A stretch of 64,000 nt of DNA from Azospirillum thermophilum (GCF_003130795.1 NZ_CP029355.1:1-64000), one strand, 5' to 3'; positions 42,769 through 51,195 are shown, counted from the stretch's first letter. Numbers and translations: made by a program. Notes: generated by a model not told the origin, from the sequence alone.

Positions 42769-44195
42769 GATCGTGCCCCGGGGCGTGGTGTCTGAGGGAA
42801 CGTAGGTGCTCTTCGGCGAGTTGAAGCCGCCGGTCTACTCCGCTGCGATGGACAGCGGGTCAGCGGTGGGAGGGTGGCACAGCTCGGTCAGGCTTTCCAT
42901 GGTCATGTAGCGCCGGCACACCGCCCACTCGTCGTGTTGCTCCAGCAGCAAGGCACCGACCAAGCGGGTGACCGCTCCTTCCCCGGGGAAGATGCCGACG
43001 ACGTTGGTGCGCCGTTTGATCTCGCCGTTCAGGCGTTCCAGCGGATTCGTGGAGTGCAGCTTGGTGCGCAGGTCCTTGGGGTAGGCCATGTAGGCCAGCA
43101 CGTCGAACTCCGCCTCGTCCATCAGCGCCGCCAGCTTGGAGAACCGCGGCCGCAGGCTGTCGGCAACCCGGCGCCACTGCTCGTGCGCCGCCTCGGCGGT
43201 CTCCTGGGCAAACGCGGTGCGGATGGTGGCGGCGACCATCGTCTGGTGCGCCTTGCCCACGCAGGAGAGGAGATTCCGCATGCAATGAACGCGGCACCGC
43301 TGGAGTGTCGCGCCCAGCACCTTGGAGGCGGCGGCCTTCAGCCCGAGATGCGCGTCGGCGATCACCAGCTTCACGCCCCGCAGCCCCCGGCGGGTGAGCG
43401 AGCGCAGGAAGTCGCTCCAGAAGGTCTCCGCCTCCGACAGCCCGAGGCCGAGCCCCAACACCTCGCGTCGGCCGTCAGTGTTGACGCCGATCGCCAGTAT
43501 GGCGGCGAGCGAGACGATGCGGCCGTCCTGGCGCACCTTCACGTAGGTCGCGTCCAGCCACACGAACGGCCAGTCGCCCTCCAGCGGGCGGGTCAGGAAG
43601 GCCTGCACGCGGTCGTCGATCTCTTCACACAAGCGGCTGACCTGGGACTTGGAGATGCCAGTCATGCCCATTGCCTTGACCAGCTCATCGACGTTGCGCG
43701 TCGAGATGCCCTGCACGTAGGCCTCCTGGATCACCGCGATCAGCGCCTTCTCCGCCGTGCGCCGCGGCTCCAGAAAGGCTGGGAAGTAGGAGCCGCGCCG
43801 CAGCTTGGGGATGCGCAGGTCGATGGCGCCGGCGCGTGTCTCCCAGGTCCGCTCCCGATATCCGTTGCGCTTGGTCAGCCGCTCGTCCGAGCGCTCACCG
43901 TAGCCGGCGCCGGTCAACGCCTCGACTTCCAGTTCCATCAGGCGCTGAGCGGCGAAGCCGACCATCTCGCGCAGGAAGTCGGCGTCGGCGCTCTTCCCAA
44001 TCAGCTCGTGAAGAGCGATCCTGTCCTCGGTCATCGTGTCACTCCGTCTCGGTTGATGGTCGTCAAGCAACCTCAACTTAGCCGAAGAACACGGTGACCG
44101 CCCGTTCCCGGACGGCTGGCCCGCCTGCGCCAGCTATGGGGAGCGCTCCGGCGGGCCAGCCTCACGTCTCAGACACCACTCGGCGGGACACGGCC
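42769..44195 (-). mobile_element. IS256-family insertion sequence, copy 1 (1427 bp)
   Basis: Ends read GATCGTGCCCCGG and, inverted, GGCCGTGTCCCGC, sharing GTGGTGTCTGAG further in. It is flanked by a perfect 8-bp target duplication CGGATCGC (42761-42768 and 44196-44203) inside the relaxase gene. Length and encoded transposase equal those of the inverted copy at 49761. Confidence 0.95.
42835..44034 (-). CDS. IS256-family transposase (copy 1)
   Basis: A 399-residue mutator-type transposase from ATG 44034. FVWLDATYVKVRQDGRIVSL contains the first catalytic Asp, VKLVIADAHLGLKAAASKVL the second, and STNPLERLNGEIKRRTNVVG the Glu with the conserved N-x-x-E. RCRVHCMRNLL is the family's C-x-x-H-like motif. 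The protein is the same as that of copy 2. It moves the IS by copy-out/paste-in and makes 8-9 bp duplications. Confidence 0.95.
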   Translation of the reverse strand: MTEDRIALHELIGKSADADFLREMVGFAAQRLMELEVEALTGAGYGERSDERLTKRNGYRERTWETRAGAIDLRIPKLRRGSYFPAFLEPRRTAEKALIAVIQEAYVQGISTRNVDELVKAMGMTGISKSQVSRLCEEIDDRVQAFLTRPLEGDWPFVWLDATYVKVRQDGRIVSLAAILAIGVNTDGRREVLGLGLGLSEAETFWSDFLRSLTRRGLRGVKLVIADAHLGLKAAASKVLGATLQRCRVHCMRNLLSCVGKAHQTMVAATIRTAFAQETAEAAHEQWRRVADSLRPRFSKLAALMDEAEFDVLAYMAYPKDLRTKLHSTNPLERLNGEIKRRTNVVGIFPGEGAVTRLVGALLLEQHDEWAVCRRYMTMESLTELCHPPTADPLSIAAE

Positions 44196-44401
44196 CGGAT
44201 CGCCCACCCCGGCTCGTCCGACTGGCAGTTGGTGATGCGCGACCACGCCAGCTTTTCCCCGCCGCCCTTGGCGTCGAGGATGTAGTCCGCCGTCCGCGTC
44301 CACAGTTGGGCCGCCGTCTCGTCCCGCGCGACCAGGATATAACGGCCCAGCCTTGCGAAATCTGAGGTCGCCTTGGTCCGCTTGACCCGCTTGGCGATCA
44401 T
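44196..44401 (-). pseudogene. traI: TraI-type relaxase, N-terminal part
   Basis: The start MIAKRVKRTKATSDFARLGR followed by Tyr21 is motif I of the MOBP relaxases (RP4 TraI begins MIAKHV and uses Tyr22). It then reads WTRTADYILDAKGGGEKLAW to GWAIR, where the IS begins. The frame into the IS adds a few foreign residues and stops at 44162. ATG 44401 overlaps the traJ stop codon (ATGA), as in RP4-like operons. Confidence 0.9.
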
Positions 44402-44748
44402 AGCCGCGTCACCGCCTCACGAAGCTCGTCCTGGGTGTCCTTGATCCGGTTCAGCAGATCGCGCACGTCCGCCACCGGTGCCCCCCGCCCAGGCGTGTCG
44501 GTCAGCCACAACTTTAGGAGGCCGCCCAGTCGCCCCAGGTCGGCGTTCACCTTCGCCAGCCGCTCGACCGCTTCGAGGTCGAGCACACTGCGCGGCTGGT
44601 ACCCCAGCCCGACGCTCCGCAGGTAGCCCGAGACCGACAACCCGGTCGCCTTCGCCTGCGCTTCGATCCGCACCCGCTCGGCCTCGTTCACCCACACCTT
44701 CAAGGGCCGCTGCCGGTCCCGCGTATCAACCGTTTTGGTCCCCTTCAT
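44398..44748 (-). CDS. traJ: TraJ-like oriT-binding protein
   Basis: A 116-residue protein from ATG 44748 with GGAGGAAA upstream; longer frames upstream run through oriT. The N-terminal RPLKVWVNEAERVRIEAQAK with ATGLSVSGYLRSVGLGYQPR is a ribbon-helix-helix of the TraJ/MobC type. The rest is helical (VERLAKVNADLGRLGGLLKL). In RP4, TraJ binds one arm of the oriT inverted repeat and recruits the relaxase. Its gene lies right beside such a repeat and is coupled to traI. Confidence 0.85.
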   Translation of the reverse strand: MKGTKTVDTRDRQRPLKVWVNEAERVRIEAQAKATGLSVSGYLRSVGLGYQPRSVLDLEAVERLAKVNADLGRLGGLLKLWLTDTPGRGAPVADVRDLLNRIKDTQDELREAVTRL

Positions 44749-44842
44749 GGTGGTTTCCTCCCTGGCGTTCAAAAGCGGCGGCAGCCGCCGTATGCCTCGC
44801 AGAGCAAGATCAGCGTCGAGCCCGCAGGGCGAGTAAGCGCGG

Positions 44843-44894
44843 GTGTTGTGGGACTGCACGGCGTCGCCGTGTAGGCCTACAACACACATCTTGC
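44843..44894 (+). other. oriT: Origin of transfer (oriT): inverted repeat and nic-like site
   Basis: A 20-bp inverted repeat (44843-44862 and 44866-44885) matches at 17 of 20 positions; the left arm begins GTGTTGTGGGACTGCACGGC. Two bases beyond it is CATCTTG|C (nick expected between 44893 and 44894), which fits the MOBP nic pattern YATCYTG|C. The order traJ, inverted repeat, nic, traK is that of RP4. The site is inferred from pattern and context. Confidence 0.75.
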
Positions 44895-45096
44895 CATCCG
44901 AACAAGTGAAACTGTCTGCGAAGCTCCGCAAGACTCTGCAACGGCCTATCCCAACTGAGTCATAATCGCAGAGCTTCGCAAAGCCTCTAAGACATTCGCA
45001 AAGGTTCGCAGAGTCTCGCAGCTTATATCGTCTGAGAGTTTGCGAAACACTGCGAAACACTGCGAGACTCAGCCGCGGAAGCCGCTGAGAGAGCCG
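44895..45096. repeat. oriT-proximal hexamer repeats (probable TraK-binding region)
   Basis: TGCGAA or its complement TTCGCA occurs at 44917, 44975, 44995, 45005, 45041 and 45051, several of them 10 or 20 bases apart and so on one face of the helix. In RP4 the matching interval between nic and traK is bent DNA bound by TraK. Promoters for both transfer operons should also lie here. Confidence 0.65.
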
Positions 45097-45483
45097 ATGA
45101 CGGACAAGCCGGACAAGCCCGGTCCTGCGCGCCACTGGGGCGCCGGCCGGATCGCCTTCCTCACCATCCTCGAAACCGTTCACAAGGACGTGAACCAGGG
45201 CTACCCGCTGACTGTGATCTACCAGCGCCATGCCGCCAAGCTGGGCGTCAGCTACTCAAGCTTCGCCCGCTATGTGCAACGCTACATCACTGAGGCGGAC
45301 AACGCAGAGAGTCGGCCCAGGAAGCAAAAGCCGACCGTAACCGCGCCTCCGAAACAGGCTGAACCGTTCCCAGCCACCACTCCACCGCAGCCCGCCGCCG
45401 AGCCTGCCGATCCGGAGGGCGGCCCTGTGATCCGCCAGTTCAAATACAATCCTCGCGCGAAGAACCCCGAGGACTTGATTTAA
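45097..45483 (+). CDS. traK: TraK-like oriT-binding protein
   Basis: A 128-residue basic protein from ATG 45097. GAGRIAFLTILETVHKDVNQ with GYPLTVIYQRHAAKLGVSYS and SFARYVQRYITEAD matches the TraK family of IncP plasmids, which wraps oriT DNA. A Pro-rich linker and a short conserved-looking tail, IRQFKYNPRAKNPEDLI, follow. It is first gene of the rightward traKLM operon. Confidence 0.83.
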   Translation: MTDKPDKPGPARHWGAGRIAFLTILETVHKDVNQGYPLTVIYQRHAAKLGVSYSSFARYVQRYITEADNAESRPRKQKPTVTAPPKQAEPFPATTPPQPAAEPADPEGGPVIRQFKYNPRAKNPEDLI

Positions 45484-45493
45484 GGAGTCACCG

Positions 45494-46279
45494 ATGCCTG
45501 CCAAGGTCCAACAGGCCCCTGATGAGGCCATGACTGCCGCCCCGACCTTAGCCGAACCAGCTTCCCAAATTCACATGACACTCCAGGGAAAAGGGGGTGT
45601 CGGAAAGTCCATGGTGTCGTCCTTCCTGGCACAGTACCTCTCCAGCACCGGCCGCCCGGTCACCTGCATCGACACCGATCCCGTCAACGACACCCTCTCG
45701 GGCTATGCCGCCCTCAACGCCCGACGCCTCGACCTCTTGCAGGGCAACCAGATCAACACCCGCCGCTTCGATGAGATGATGGAGCTGCTGATGTCCTCCG
45801 ACACCAGTGTCGTGGTGGACAACGGCGCCGCCTCCTTCCTGCCCCTCACCAGCTACATGCTGGAAAACGGCGTGGCCGACCTGCTGGCCGCGTCGGGCCG
45901 GCAGCTCGTCGTCCATACCGTCGTCACCGGCGGCCAGGCCATCATGGACACCCTCACCGGCTTCGATCAGCTCGCCCGTCAGCTTCCCGACACCGCGCAG
46001 ATGGTGGTATGGCTCAATGAGTATTTCGGCGACATTTCGGCAGAAGGAAAGAGCTTTGAAGCGATGAAGGCGTATCAGGCCAACCGGCACCGGGTGAAAG
46101 GGCTCGTGCGGATCAAGCGTTACACCAGCGAGACTTTTGGAAAGGACATGGAGATGATGCTGGACCGTAAATTTACCTTTGATGAAGCGGTCAGCAGCCC
46201 CGACTTCGGTCTGATGGCAAAGCAGCGTCTGACGATGATGAAGCGTGATATCTTCGGTCAGATCGCTCTCGTTGTCTGA
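45494..46279 (+). CDS. traL: TraL-like P-loop ATPase
   Basis: A 261-residue protein with a ParA-like deviant Walker A, IHMTLQGKGGVGKSMVSSFL, followed by CIDTDPVNDTLSGYAAL and FDEMMELLMSSDTSVVVDNG. This matches TraL of IncP Tra1 regions, an accessory factor of transfer with poorly known role. TAAGGAG precedes the start, 10 bases after traK. Confidence 0.85.
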   Translation: MPAKVQQAPDEAMTAAPTLAEPASQIHMTLQGKGGVGKSMVSSFLAQYLSSTGRPVTCIDTDPVNDTLSGYAALNARRLDLLQGNQINTRRFDEMMELLMSSDTSVVVDNGAASFLPLTSYMLENGVADLLAASGRQLVVHTVVTGGQAIMDTLTGFDQLARQLPDTAQMVVWLNEYFGDISAEGKSFEAMKAYQANRHRVKGLVRIKRYTSETFGKDMEMMLDRKFTFDEAVSSPDFGLMAKQRLTMMKRDIFGQIALVV

Positions 46280-46284
46280 CAGCC

Positions 46285-46716
46285 ATGGACGTCCAACGGC
46301 TCATAGGGGAGGTTGCCAAGCGGCACAACGTGCTGCTTGGTCCATCTGACCCGATCCTCGTCACCCTCACCCTCAACGAGCTGGTGCTGACCCAATATGT
46401 CGAGCGGCTGACCGCCGCCATCGAACAGGCGCAGGACCAGACGGCCGCGGGATCGGCCCAGCAGATCGCAGCCGCCCGCGAGCTAGCCGGCAAGCTGGTC
46501 ACCGATGCCGGCGGCTATGTGGCAGGACAGGTCGAGGACGCTGGCAGGGCCGTTCAGGCGCAGCTTCTCGCCTCCCTTGGCCGGCAGGTGCAGGCGGCAC
46601 AGGAGGCGGCCCAGCAGGCCGCCATAGCCCGCCGGACGGCCCTCTACGCCGCTCTGGTCGCCGTGGGTGCCGTCTGCGGCCTCCTCGGGATGCTGGCAGG
46701 CTCGATCGCCCTCTAA
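46285..46716 (+). CDS. traM: TraM-like transfer protein
   Basis: A 143-residue protein. KRHNVLLGPSDPILVTLTLN with ELVLTQYVERLTAAIEQAQD is the family start; a long coiled region (LGRQVQAAQEAAQQAAIARR) leads to one C-terminal membrane helix (LYAALVAVGAVCGLLGMLAG). This matches IncP TraM. It starts five bases after traL and ends the operon. Confidence 0.83.
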   Translation: MDVQRLIGEVAKRHNVLLGPSDPILVTLTLNELVLTQYVERLTAAIEQAQDQTAAGSAQQIAAARELAGKLVTDAGGYVAGQVEDAGRAVQAQLLASLGRQVQAAQEAAQQAAIARRTALYAALVAVGAVCGLLGMLAGSIAL

Positions 46717-47123
46717 GCACGACCTGGCAGTCCAAGGCCCCTGAGGAGCCAGCCCTGCCAGCCGCTCAAACGGTGACGTTTCGCAATGGGGGAGGGGCGC
46801 TTGGTAGCAAGTGATTGAACGCCAGGGTTATAGGCTGAACCTTATCTCTCTCCTTTTCCTATAAAAATCAGAAGGTTCTGGTTGCTGGTTGGCCCGGTGG
46901 GGTTGTGGGCAGAGGCGGCGGCGGTGGGCAACCGCGTTAGCGGTTGTCCACGGTCGCCTGCCGGTGCGCCTTCCAGGCGCACTGTCCACAAATCCACCGG
47001 GAGCGCTGATGTGACTTAACGGGCAGGAACGGGGTGTGAACCCGTTCTAAGATTCATAGATTCATGATTCAATGTTCTAGGGCGATATTCCAGAACGAAA
47101 TCAAAGCATTAGCCTGTGGATGA
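46717..47123. other. Non-coding region before the origin
   Basis: No gene here. It contains a 12-bp inverted repeat (46924-46935 and 46940-46951, GTGGGCAACCGC with one mismatch, GTTA loop) that could end traKLM transcription or act as a single-strand initiation hairpin. An AT-richer stretch, TTTTCCTATAAAAATCAG (46853-46870), may aid origin melting. Confidence 0.5.
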
Positions 47124-47710
47124 GTGAGTTTTTGCAATGAGTCGCGTGAGTTTTTGCAATGAGTCGCGTGAGTTTTTGCAATGGGGCGGGTGAGTTTTTG
47201 CAATGGGATTAGTGAGTTTTTGCAATGGGGGGTGGAGCCTTCCGCTGGACAGAGGTGAACGTGGAGGCTGGTGGATCATATAGCGTTTTATTTCAATAAC
47301 TTGATCTGTGGATGAGTGAGTTTTTGCAATGGCACGAATGGCTGTTGCCGGCCTTTCCGTGTCATCTGGGAGCACCCGTTGAGTCACAACAGCGAAACCC
47401 GGCCTGCTCCGCTAGATGTATCGTTGGAAAACAGTGACTTAGCCTGTGGATGGGTGAGCTTTTGCAATGATGGGGCCGCTGTCCTGGATCTTGCGGCAGC
47501 TTCCTGAGAGGAGCAGGCCACGCTTGTCACAGATGCTTTCGTTTCGAATCAATCACTTGCTCTGTGGAAGGGTGAGTTCTTGCAATGCCCCCGAACCAAT
47601 CGGATGGGTACAGAAGATGGATCGCGCGACGGTCCGTGCAGGGGCTTTCCGGGAGACGGCTTAGCGCCAAGGCTGACGGCTCAGCCGGTCTATCGTGAGT
47701 TTTTGCAATG
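47115..47710. repeat. oriV: Replication origin with nine iterons
   Basis: The 16-mer GTGAGTTTTTGCAATG starts at 47124, 47146, 47168, 47190 and 47212 (exact 22-bp period), again at 47316 and 47695, and with one change at 47454 (GTGAGCTTTTG) and 47572 (GTGAGTTCTTG). A DnaA-box-like TGTGGATGA or variant directly abuts the copies at 47124, 47316, 47454 and 47572. This is a classic iteron origin for the Rep protein encoded next to it. Confidence 0.9.
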
Positions 47711-47716
47711 GCAGTG

Positions 47717-47747
47717 GTGAAGTGAGTTGTAAGCTGGCTCACTTCAC
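47717..47747. promoter_or_regulatory. Inverted repeat at the rep promoter (Rep operator)
   Basis: GTGAAGTGAG (47717-47726) is mirrored by CTCACTTCAC (47738-47747). The arms share GTGAG with the iteron and end 40 bases before the rep start. Rep dimers of iteron plasmids repress their own gene through such inverted half-iterons. Confidence 0.7.
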
Positions 47748-47787
47748 GATAGCGTATGGCTGTTCCGTCTCAGCTCCAGGCGCAGAC

Positions 47788-48600
47788 ATGGCAATCCGTA
47801 CTCTGGATCAGCGTCCAAGCATTGGCTCGATGGTCAAGCCCGGGGAACTGATCGACATCCTCGAAAACACGTCCCGCCCGCTGACTCTGCTCGACCGGCG
47901 AAACTATAATCTGCTGATCCTCAATGCCTGGGATCGGATTGGTGAAGAGGCTCCGCATCATATCCACATGGCGGAACTGCGAGGCAGCGATACGAGTAAC
48001 GCCAGGGTCAAGGACAGCATTGAGCGGTTGATGACGACGATTGTCCGCGTCCGCTACATCAACCCGGAAACCGGTCGGCCGAATACCATCCGCGTCCAGC
48101 TCCTGGGCGGCAACCGGGCCGAGGACGAAAGCCCGGATGGCTTTCTCACCTACCGGTTCGATCCGCTGCTGATCGAACTCCTCCAGAACAGCAGGACCTA
48201 TGGCCGCCTTCGGATCGAGGTGATGGCTGCCTTCGAGTCCAAGTATGCCCTGGCCGCCTACGAGATGGCGATGAAGCGGCGCAATCTGCGCCATGTCGCG
48301 CGGGAGAAATTCACCATCGAGGAGATCCGTGGGCTCCTCGGGGTTCAGGACGGCAAGCTCTCGCGCTTTTCGGATCTCAATGCCTATGCGTTGCGCACCG
48401 CCGAGCTGGAGGTCAATGCTCTGGCCGAAGAGGTGTGCATCGCCTTTGAACCGGAATACAGGGGGCGCCGCTGCATTGGGATCTGGTTTCAATGGCGGGA
48501 CAAGACGCCGGAGGAGCGGAAGGCCGCCTTTGCGGAACTCCAACGCCCTCGCGTCGGTCGGAGTGCCCGTCTGCGCGGATCGGTCGTCGATACGATGTGA
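47788..48600 (+). CDS. Replication initiator protein (Rep_3/winged-helix type)
   Basis: A 270-residue initiator from ATG 47788 (MAIRTLDQRPSIGSMVKPGE); an in-frame GTG further up lies in the operator and iteron. LTLLDRRNYNLLILNAWDRI, YRFDPLLIELLQNSRTYGRL and FESKYALAAYEMAMKRRNLR with FTIEEIRGLLGVQDGKLSRF fit the two winged-helix domains of plasmid Rep proteins. It should bind the nine iterons upstream as monomer and the inverted repeat as dimer. RFDPLLIELLQ.. is a strong family hallmark. Confidence 0.88.
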   Translation: MAIRTLDQRPSIGSMVKPGELIDILENTSRPLTLLDRRNYNLLILNAWDRIGEEAPHHIHMAELRGSDTSNARVKDSIERLMTTIVRVRYINPETGRPNTIRVQLLGGNRAEDESPDGFLTYRFDPLLIELLQNSRTYGRLRIEVMAAFESKYALAAYEMAMKRRNLRHVAREKFTIEEIRGLLGVQDGKLSRFSDLNAYALRTAELEVNALAEEVCIAFEPEYRGRRCIGIWFQWRDKTPEERKAAFAELQRPRVGRSARLRGSVVDTM

Positions 48601-48610
48601 TCGGGTGGAG

Positions 48611-48889
48611 CTAGGGCTCCAGCAGCTCGTGCAGCGGCTTCCCCACGACCCGCGCCAGCAGGGCCATGTAGCTGAGGCTCGGGGAATAGAATGATCTTTC
48701 AAGGAAGCTGATGTAATTCTGGCTTATGCCAGTCATTCTCATGATATCACGTTGGGAAAGACCTGCCTCCAGACGTGCTTTCTTGAAGTTTCTTGCAAAT
48801 ATGAGAAGCTCTGTCGGCGCATCTTCTTTTGCAGTGGGTTGTCTGCGAGACTTTTGCGGGGAGCGCGGTTTCTTGAACTCTTCCGTCAC
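48611..48889 (-). CDS. XRE-family regulator 1
   Basis: A 92-residue protein, GTG start at 48889. A basic N-terminal tail (KKPRSPQKSRRQPTAKED) precedes a Cro/CI helix-turn-helix, FKKARLEAGLSQRDIMRMTG and SQNYISFLERSFYSPSLSYM, ending GKPLHELLEP. It is a clear paralogue of the next gene upstream (shared ELLIFA.NFK.ARL, MALLAR.VGKPLHELL). Convergent with rep. Possible targets are the rep or trb promoters; unproven. Confidence 0.82.
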   Translation of the reverse strand: MTEEFKKPRSPQKSRRQPTAKEDAPTELLIFARNFKKARLEAGLSQRDIMRMTGISQNYISFLERSFYSPSLSYMALLARVVGKPLHELLEP

Positions 48890-48902
48890 GGTCGGCGCGC
48901 CT

Positions 48903-49205
48903 TCACTTCGTCGGTGAAGATTTCAACGTCGGCGAAGGCTTGAGCAACTCGTGCAGGGGCTTGCCCACGATCCGCGCCAGCAAGGCCATGTGGGTCAGGC
49001 TGGGATCGACCACGGCCCGCTCCACGTCGGACACGTAGGCTTGGGAGATGCCGATCCGCTTGGTGATGTCGGTCTGCGTCAGCCCGGCATTGAGACGGGC
49101 CTGCTTGAAGTTGTGGGCAAAAATCAGCAGCTCCACCGGCTTGTCTCGATGAGATGTCCGGCGCTTGCGAGGGACTGACTCCGGCTTTTCATCAGGATCA
49201 ACCAC
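48903..49205 (-). CDS. XRE-family regulator 2
   Basis: A 100-residue paralogue of the preceding-coordinate gene, GTG start at 49205. Helix-turn-helix: FKQARLNAGLTQTDITKRIG and SQAYVSDVERAVVDPSLTHM; the end GKPLHELLKPSPTLKSSPTK is longer. The two genes are 13 bases apart on the same strand and probably arose by tandem duplication. Confidence 0.82.
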   Translation of the reverse strand: MVDPDEKPESVPRKRRTSHRDKPVELLIFAHNFKQARLNAGLTQTDITKRIGISQAYVSDVERAVVDPSLTHMALLARIVGKPLHELLKPSPTLKSSPTK

Positions 49206-49676
49206 GGCAGTCTCTCGCCATTATTATTCTATGAAGGAAGGCGCTCAAGTAGGGTCGCCGGACAAGAGAATGGCCGACTGAACCGGCTTGTTTTTTTAGA
49301 GAGCCGCGAGAGGAACGGCAGCGTCAGACTGCGAAAACTCCAGGCTTCGCAACTTAGTCTTTAGGCGCGCCACGCTCCACTCCCTATCCGACTCGACGTT
49401 CTGCCGTGTTCGCGCATTCACATTACGGGCACATTTTTAGATTTCAAGCATCTTGCGGCCTTGGCTGCCCGTACAAACGGCATACCCGAATATGTAGGTG
49501 TGCGCCAAAGCTTGATTGGACGGACTCCGCTGAAGTCGTCCTGTCCTTTTGGTATGCAACCTAACCATGTCGAACGACGGATCTTTCTATACCCTTTTTG
49601 CCGTTCTTTGCTGATTACGTGATGGCTATAGTAGCAACCACAGGAGAGAACGAAACAGCGACTCCAGGGGGTGCCA
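49206..49676. other. Non-coding region upstream of the trb operon
   Basis: This 471-bp gap holds no recognised gene. It is AT-richer than its surroundings and separates the divergent XRE pair from trbB, so the trb promoter must lie here; TATAGT at about 49628 is a possible -10 box. No convincing repeat or terminator was found. Confidence 0.45.
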
Positions 49677-49760
49677 ATGAGCGTGACCGCTGCCGCTTCG
49701 TTCCAGCAGGAACACGACCGGCGCGTGCAGGAGAAGCTACGCCGTGAGCTTGGCCCTCTG
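49677..49760 (+). pseudogene. trbB: trbB (VirB11-like ATPase), first 28 codons
   Basis: ATG 49677, behind AGGGGG, reads MSVTAAASFQQEHDRRVQEK and then LRRELGPL, the N-terminus of TrbB. The IS256-family copy 2 begins directly after codon 28. The frame continues without shift at 51196 (VCGFLAEPDVVEIALNPDGR), so precise loss of IS and one duplication would restore a 327-residue protein. Confidence 0.85.
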
Positions 49761-51187
49761 GGCCGTGTCCCGCCGAGTGGTGTCTGAGACGTGAGGCTGG
49801 CCCGCCGGAGCGCTCCCCATAGCTGGCGCAGGCGGGCCAGCCGTCCGGGAACGGGCGGTCACCGTGTTCTTCGGCTAAGTTGAGGTTGCTTGACGACCAT
49901 CAACCGAGACGGAGTGACACGATGACCGAGGACAGGATCGCTCTTCACGAGCTGATTGGGAAGAGCGCCGACGCCGACTTCCTGCGCGAGATGGTCGGCT
50001 TCGCCGCTCAGCGCCTGATGGAACTGGAAGTCGAGGCGTTGACCGGCGCCGGCTACGGTGAGCGCTCGGACGAGCGGCTGACCAAGCGCAACGGATATCG
50101 GGAGCGGACCTGGGAGACACGCGCCGGCGCCATCGACCTGCGCATCCCCAAGCTGCGGCGCGGCTCCTACTTCCCAGCCTTTCTGGAGCCGCGGCGCACG
50201 GCGGAGAAGGCGCTGATCGCGGTGATCCAGGAGGCCTACGTGCAGGGCATCTCGACGCGCAACGTCGATGAGCTGGTCAAGGCAATGGGCATGACTGGCA
50301 TCTCCAAGTCCCAGGTCAGCCGCTTGTGTGAAGAGATCGACGACCGCGTGCAGGCCTTCCTGACCCGCCCGCTGGAGGGCGACTGGCCGTTCGTGTGGCT
50401 GGACGCGACCTACGTGAAGGTGCGCCAGGACGGCCGCATCGTCTCGCTCGCCGCCATACTGGCGATCGGCGTCAACACTGACGGCCGACGCGAGGTGTTG
50501 GGGCTCGGCCTCGGGCTGTCGGAGGCGGAGACCTTCTGGAGCGACTTCCTGCGCTCGCTCACCCGCCGGGGGCTGCGGGGCGTGAAGCTGGTGATCGCCG
50601 ACGCGCATCTCGGGCTGAAGGCCGCCGCCTCCAAGGTGCTGGGCGCGACACTCCAGCGGTGCCGCGTTCATTGCATGCGGAATCTCCTCTCCTGCGTGGG
50701 CAAGGCGCACCAGACGATGGTCGCCGCCACCATCCGCACCGCGTTTGCCCAGGAGACCGCCGAGGCGGCGCACGAGCAGTGGCGCCGGGTTGCCGACAGC
50801 CTGCGGCCGCGGTTCTCCAAGCTGGCGGCGCTGATGGACGAGGCGGAGTTCGACGTGCTGGCCTACATGGCCTACCCCAAGGACCTGCGCACCAAGCTGC
50901 ACTCCACGAATCCGCTGGAACGCCTGAACGGCGAGATCAAACGGCGCACCAACGTCGTCGGCATCTTCCCCGGGGAAGGAGCGGTCACCCGCTTGGTCGG
51001 TGCCTTGCTGCTGGAGCAACACGACGAGTGGGCGGTGTGCCGGCGCTACATGACCATGGAAAGCCTGACCGAGCTGTGCCACCCTCCCACCGCTGACCCG
51101 CTGTCCATCGCAGCGGAGTAGACCGGCGGCTTCAACTCGCCGAAGAGCACCTACGTTCCCTCAGACACCACGCCCCGGGGCACGATC
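49761..51187 (+). mobile_element. IS256-family insertion sequence, copy 2 (1427 bp)
   Basis: Same element as copy 1 but in opposite orientation. It begins GGCCGTGTCCCGC and ends GGCACGATC, flanked by a perfect 8-bp duplication GCCCTCTG (49753-49760 and 51188-51195) within trbB. The own-pair duplications of both copies show that no recombination between them has been fixed. Confidence 0.95.
49922..51121 (+). CDS. IS256-family transposase (copy 2)
   Basis: Encodes the same 399-residue transposase as copy 1, with catalytic segments WLDATYVKV, VIADAHLGL and NPLERLNGEIKRR. ATG 49922 follows GGAGTGACACG. Two intact copies make trans-mobilisation of either element possible. Confidence 0.95.
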   Translation: MTEDRIALHELIGKSADADFLREMVGFAAQRLMELEVEALTGAGYGERSDERLTKRNGYRERTWETRAGAIDLRIPKLRRGSYFPAFLEPRRTAEKALIAVIQEAYVQGISTRNVDELVKAMGMTGISKSQVSRLCEEIDDRVQAFLTRPLEGDWPFVWLDATYVKVRQDGRIVSLAAILAIGVNTDGRREVLGLGLGLSEAETFWSDFLRSLTRRGLRGVKLVIADAHLGLKAAASKVLGATLQRCRVHCMRNLLSCVGKAHQTMVAATIRTAFAQETAEAAHEQWRRVADSLRPRFSKLAALMDEAEFDVLAYMAYPKDLRTKLHSTNPLERLNGEIKRRTNVVGIFPGEGAVTRLVGALLLEQHDEWAVCRRYMTMESLTELCHPPTADPLSIAAE

Positions 51188-51195
51188 GCCCTCTG

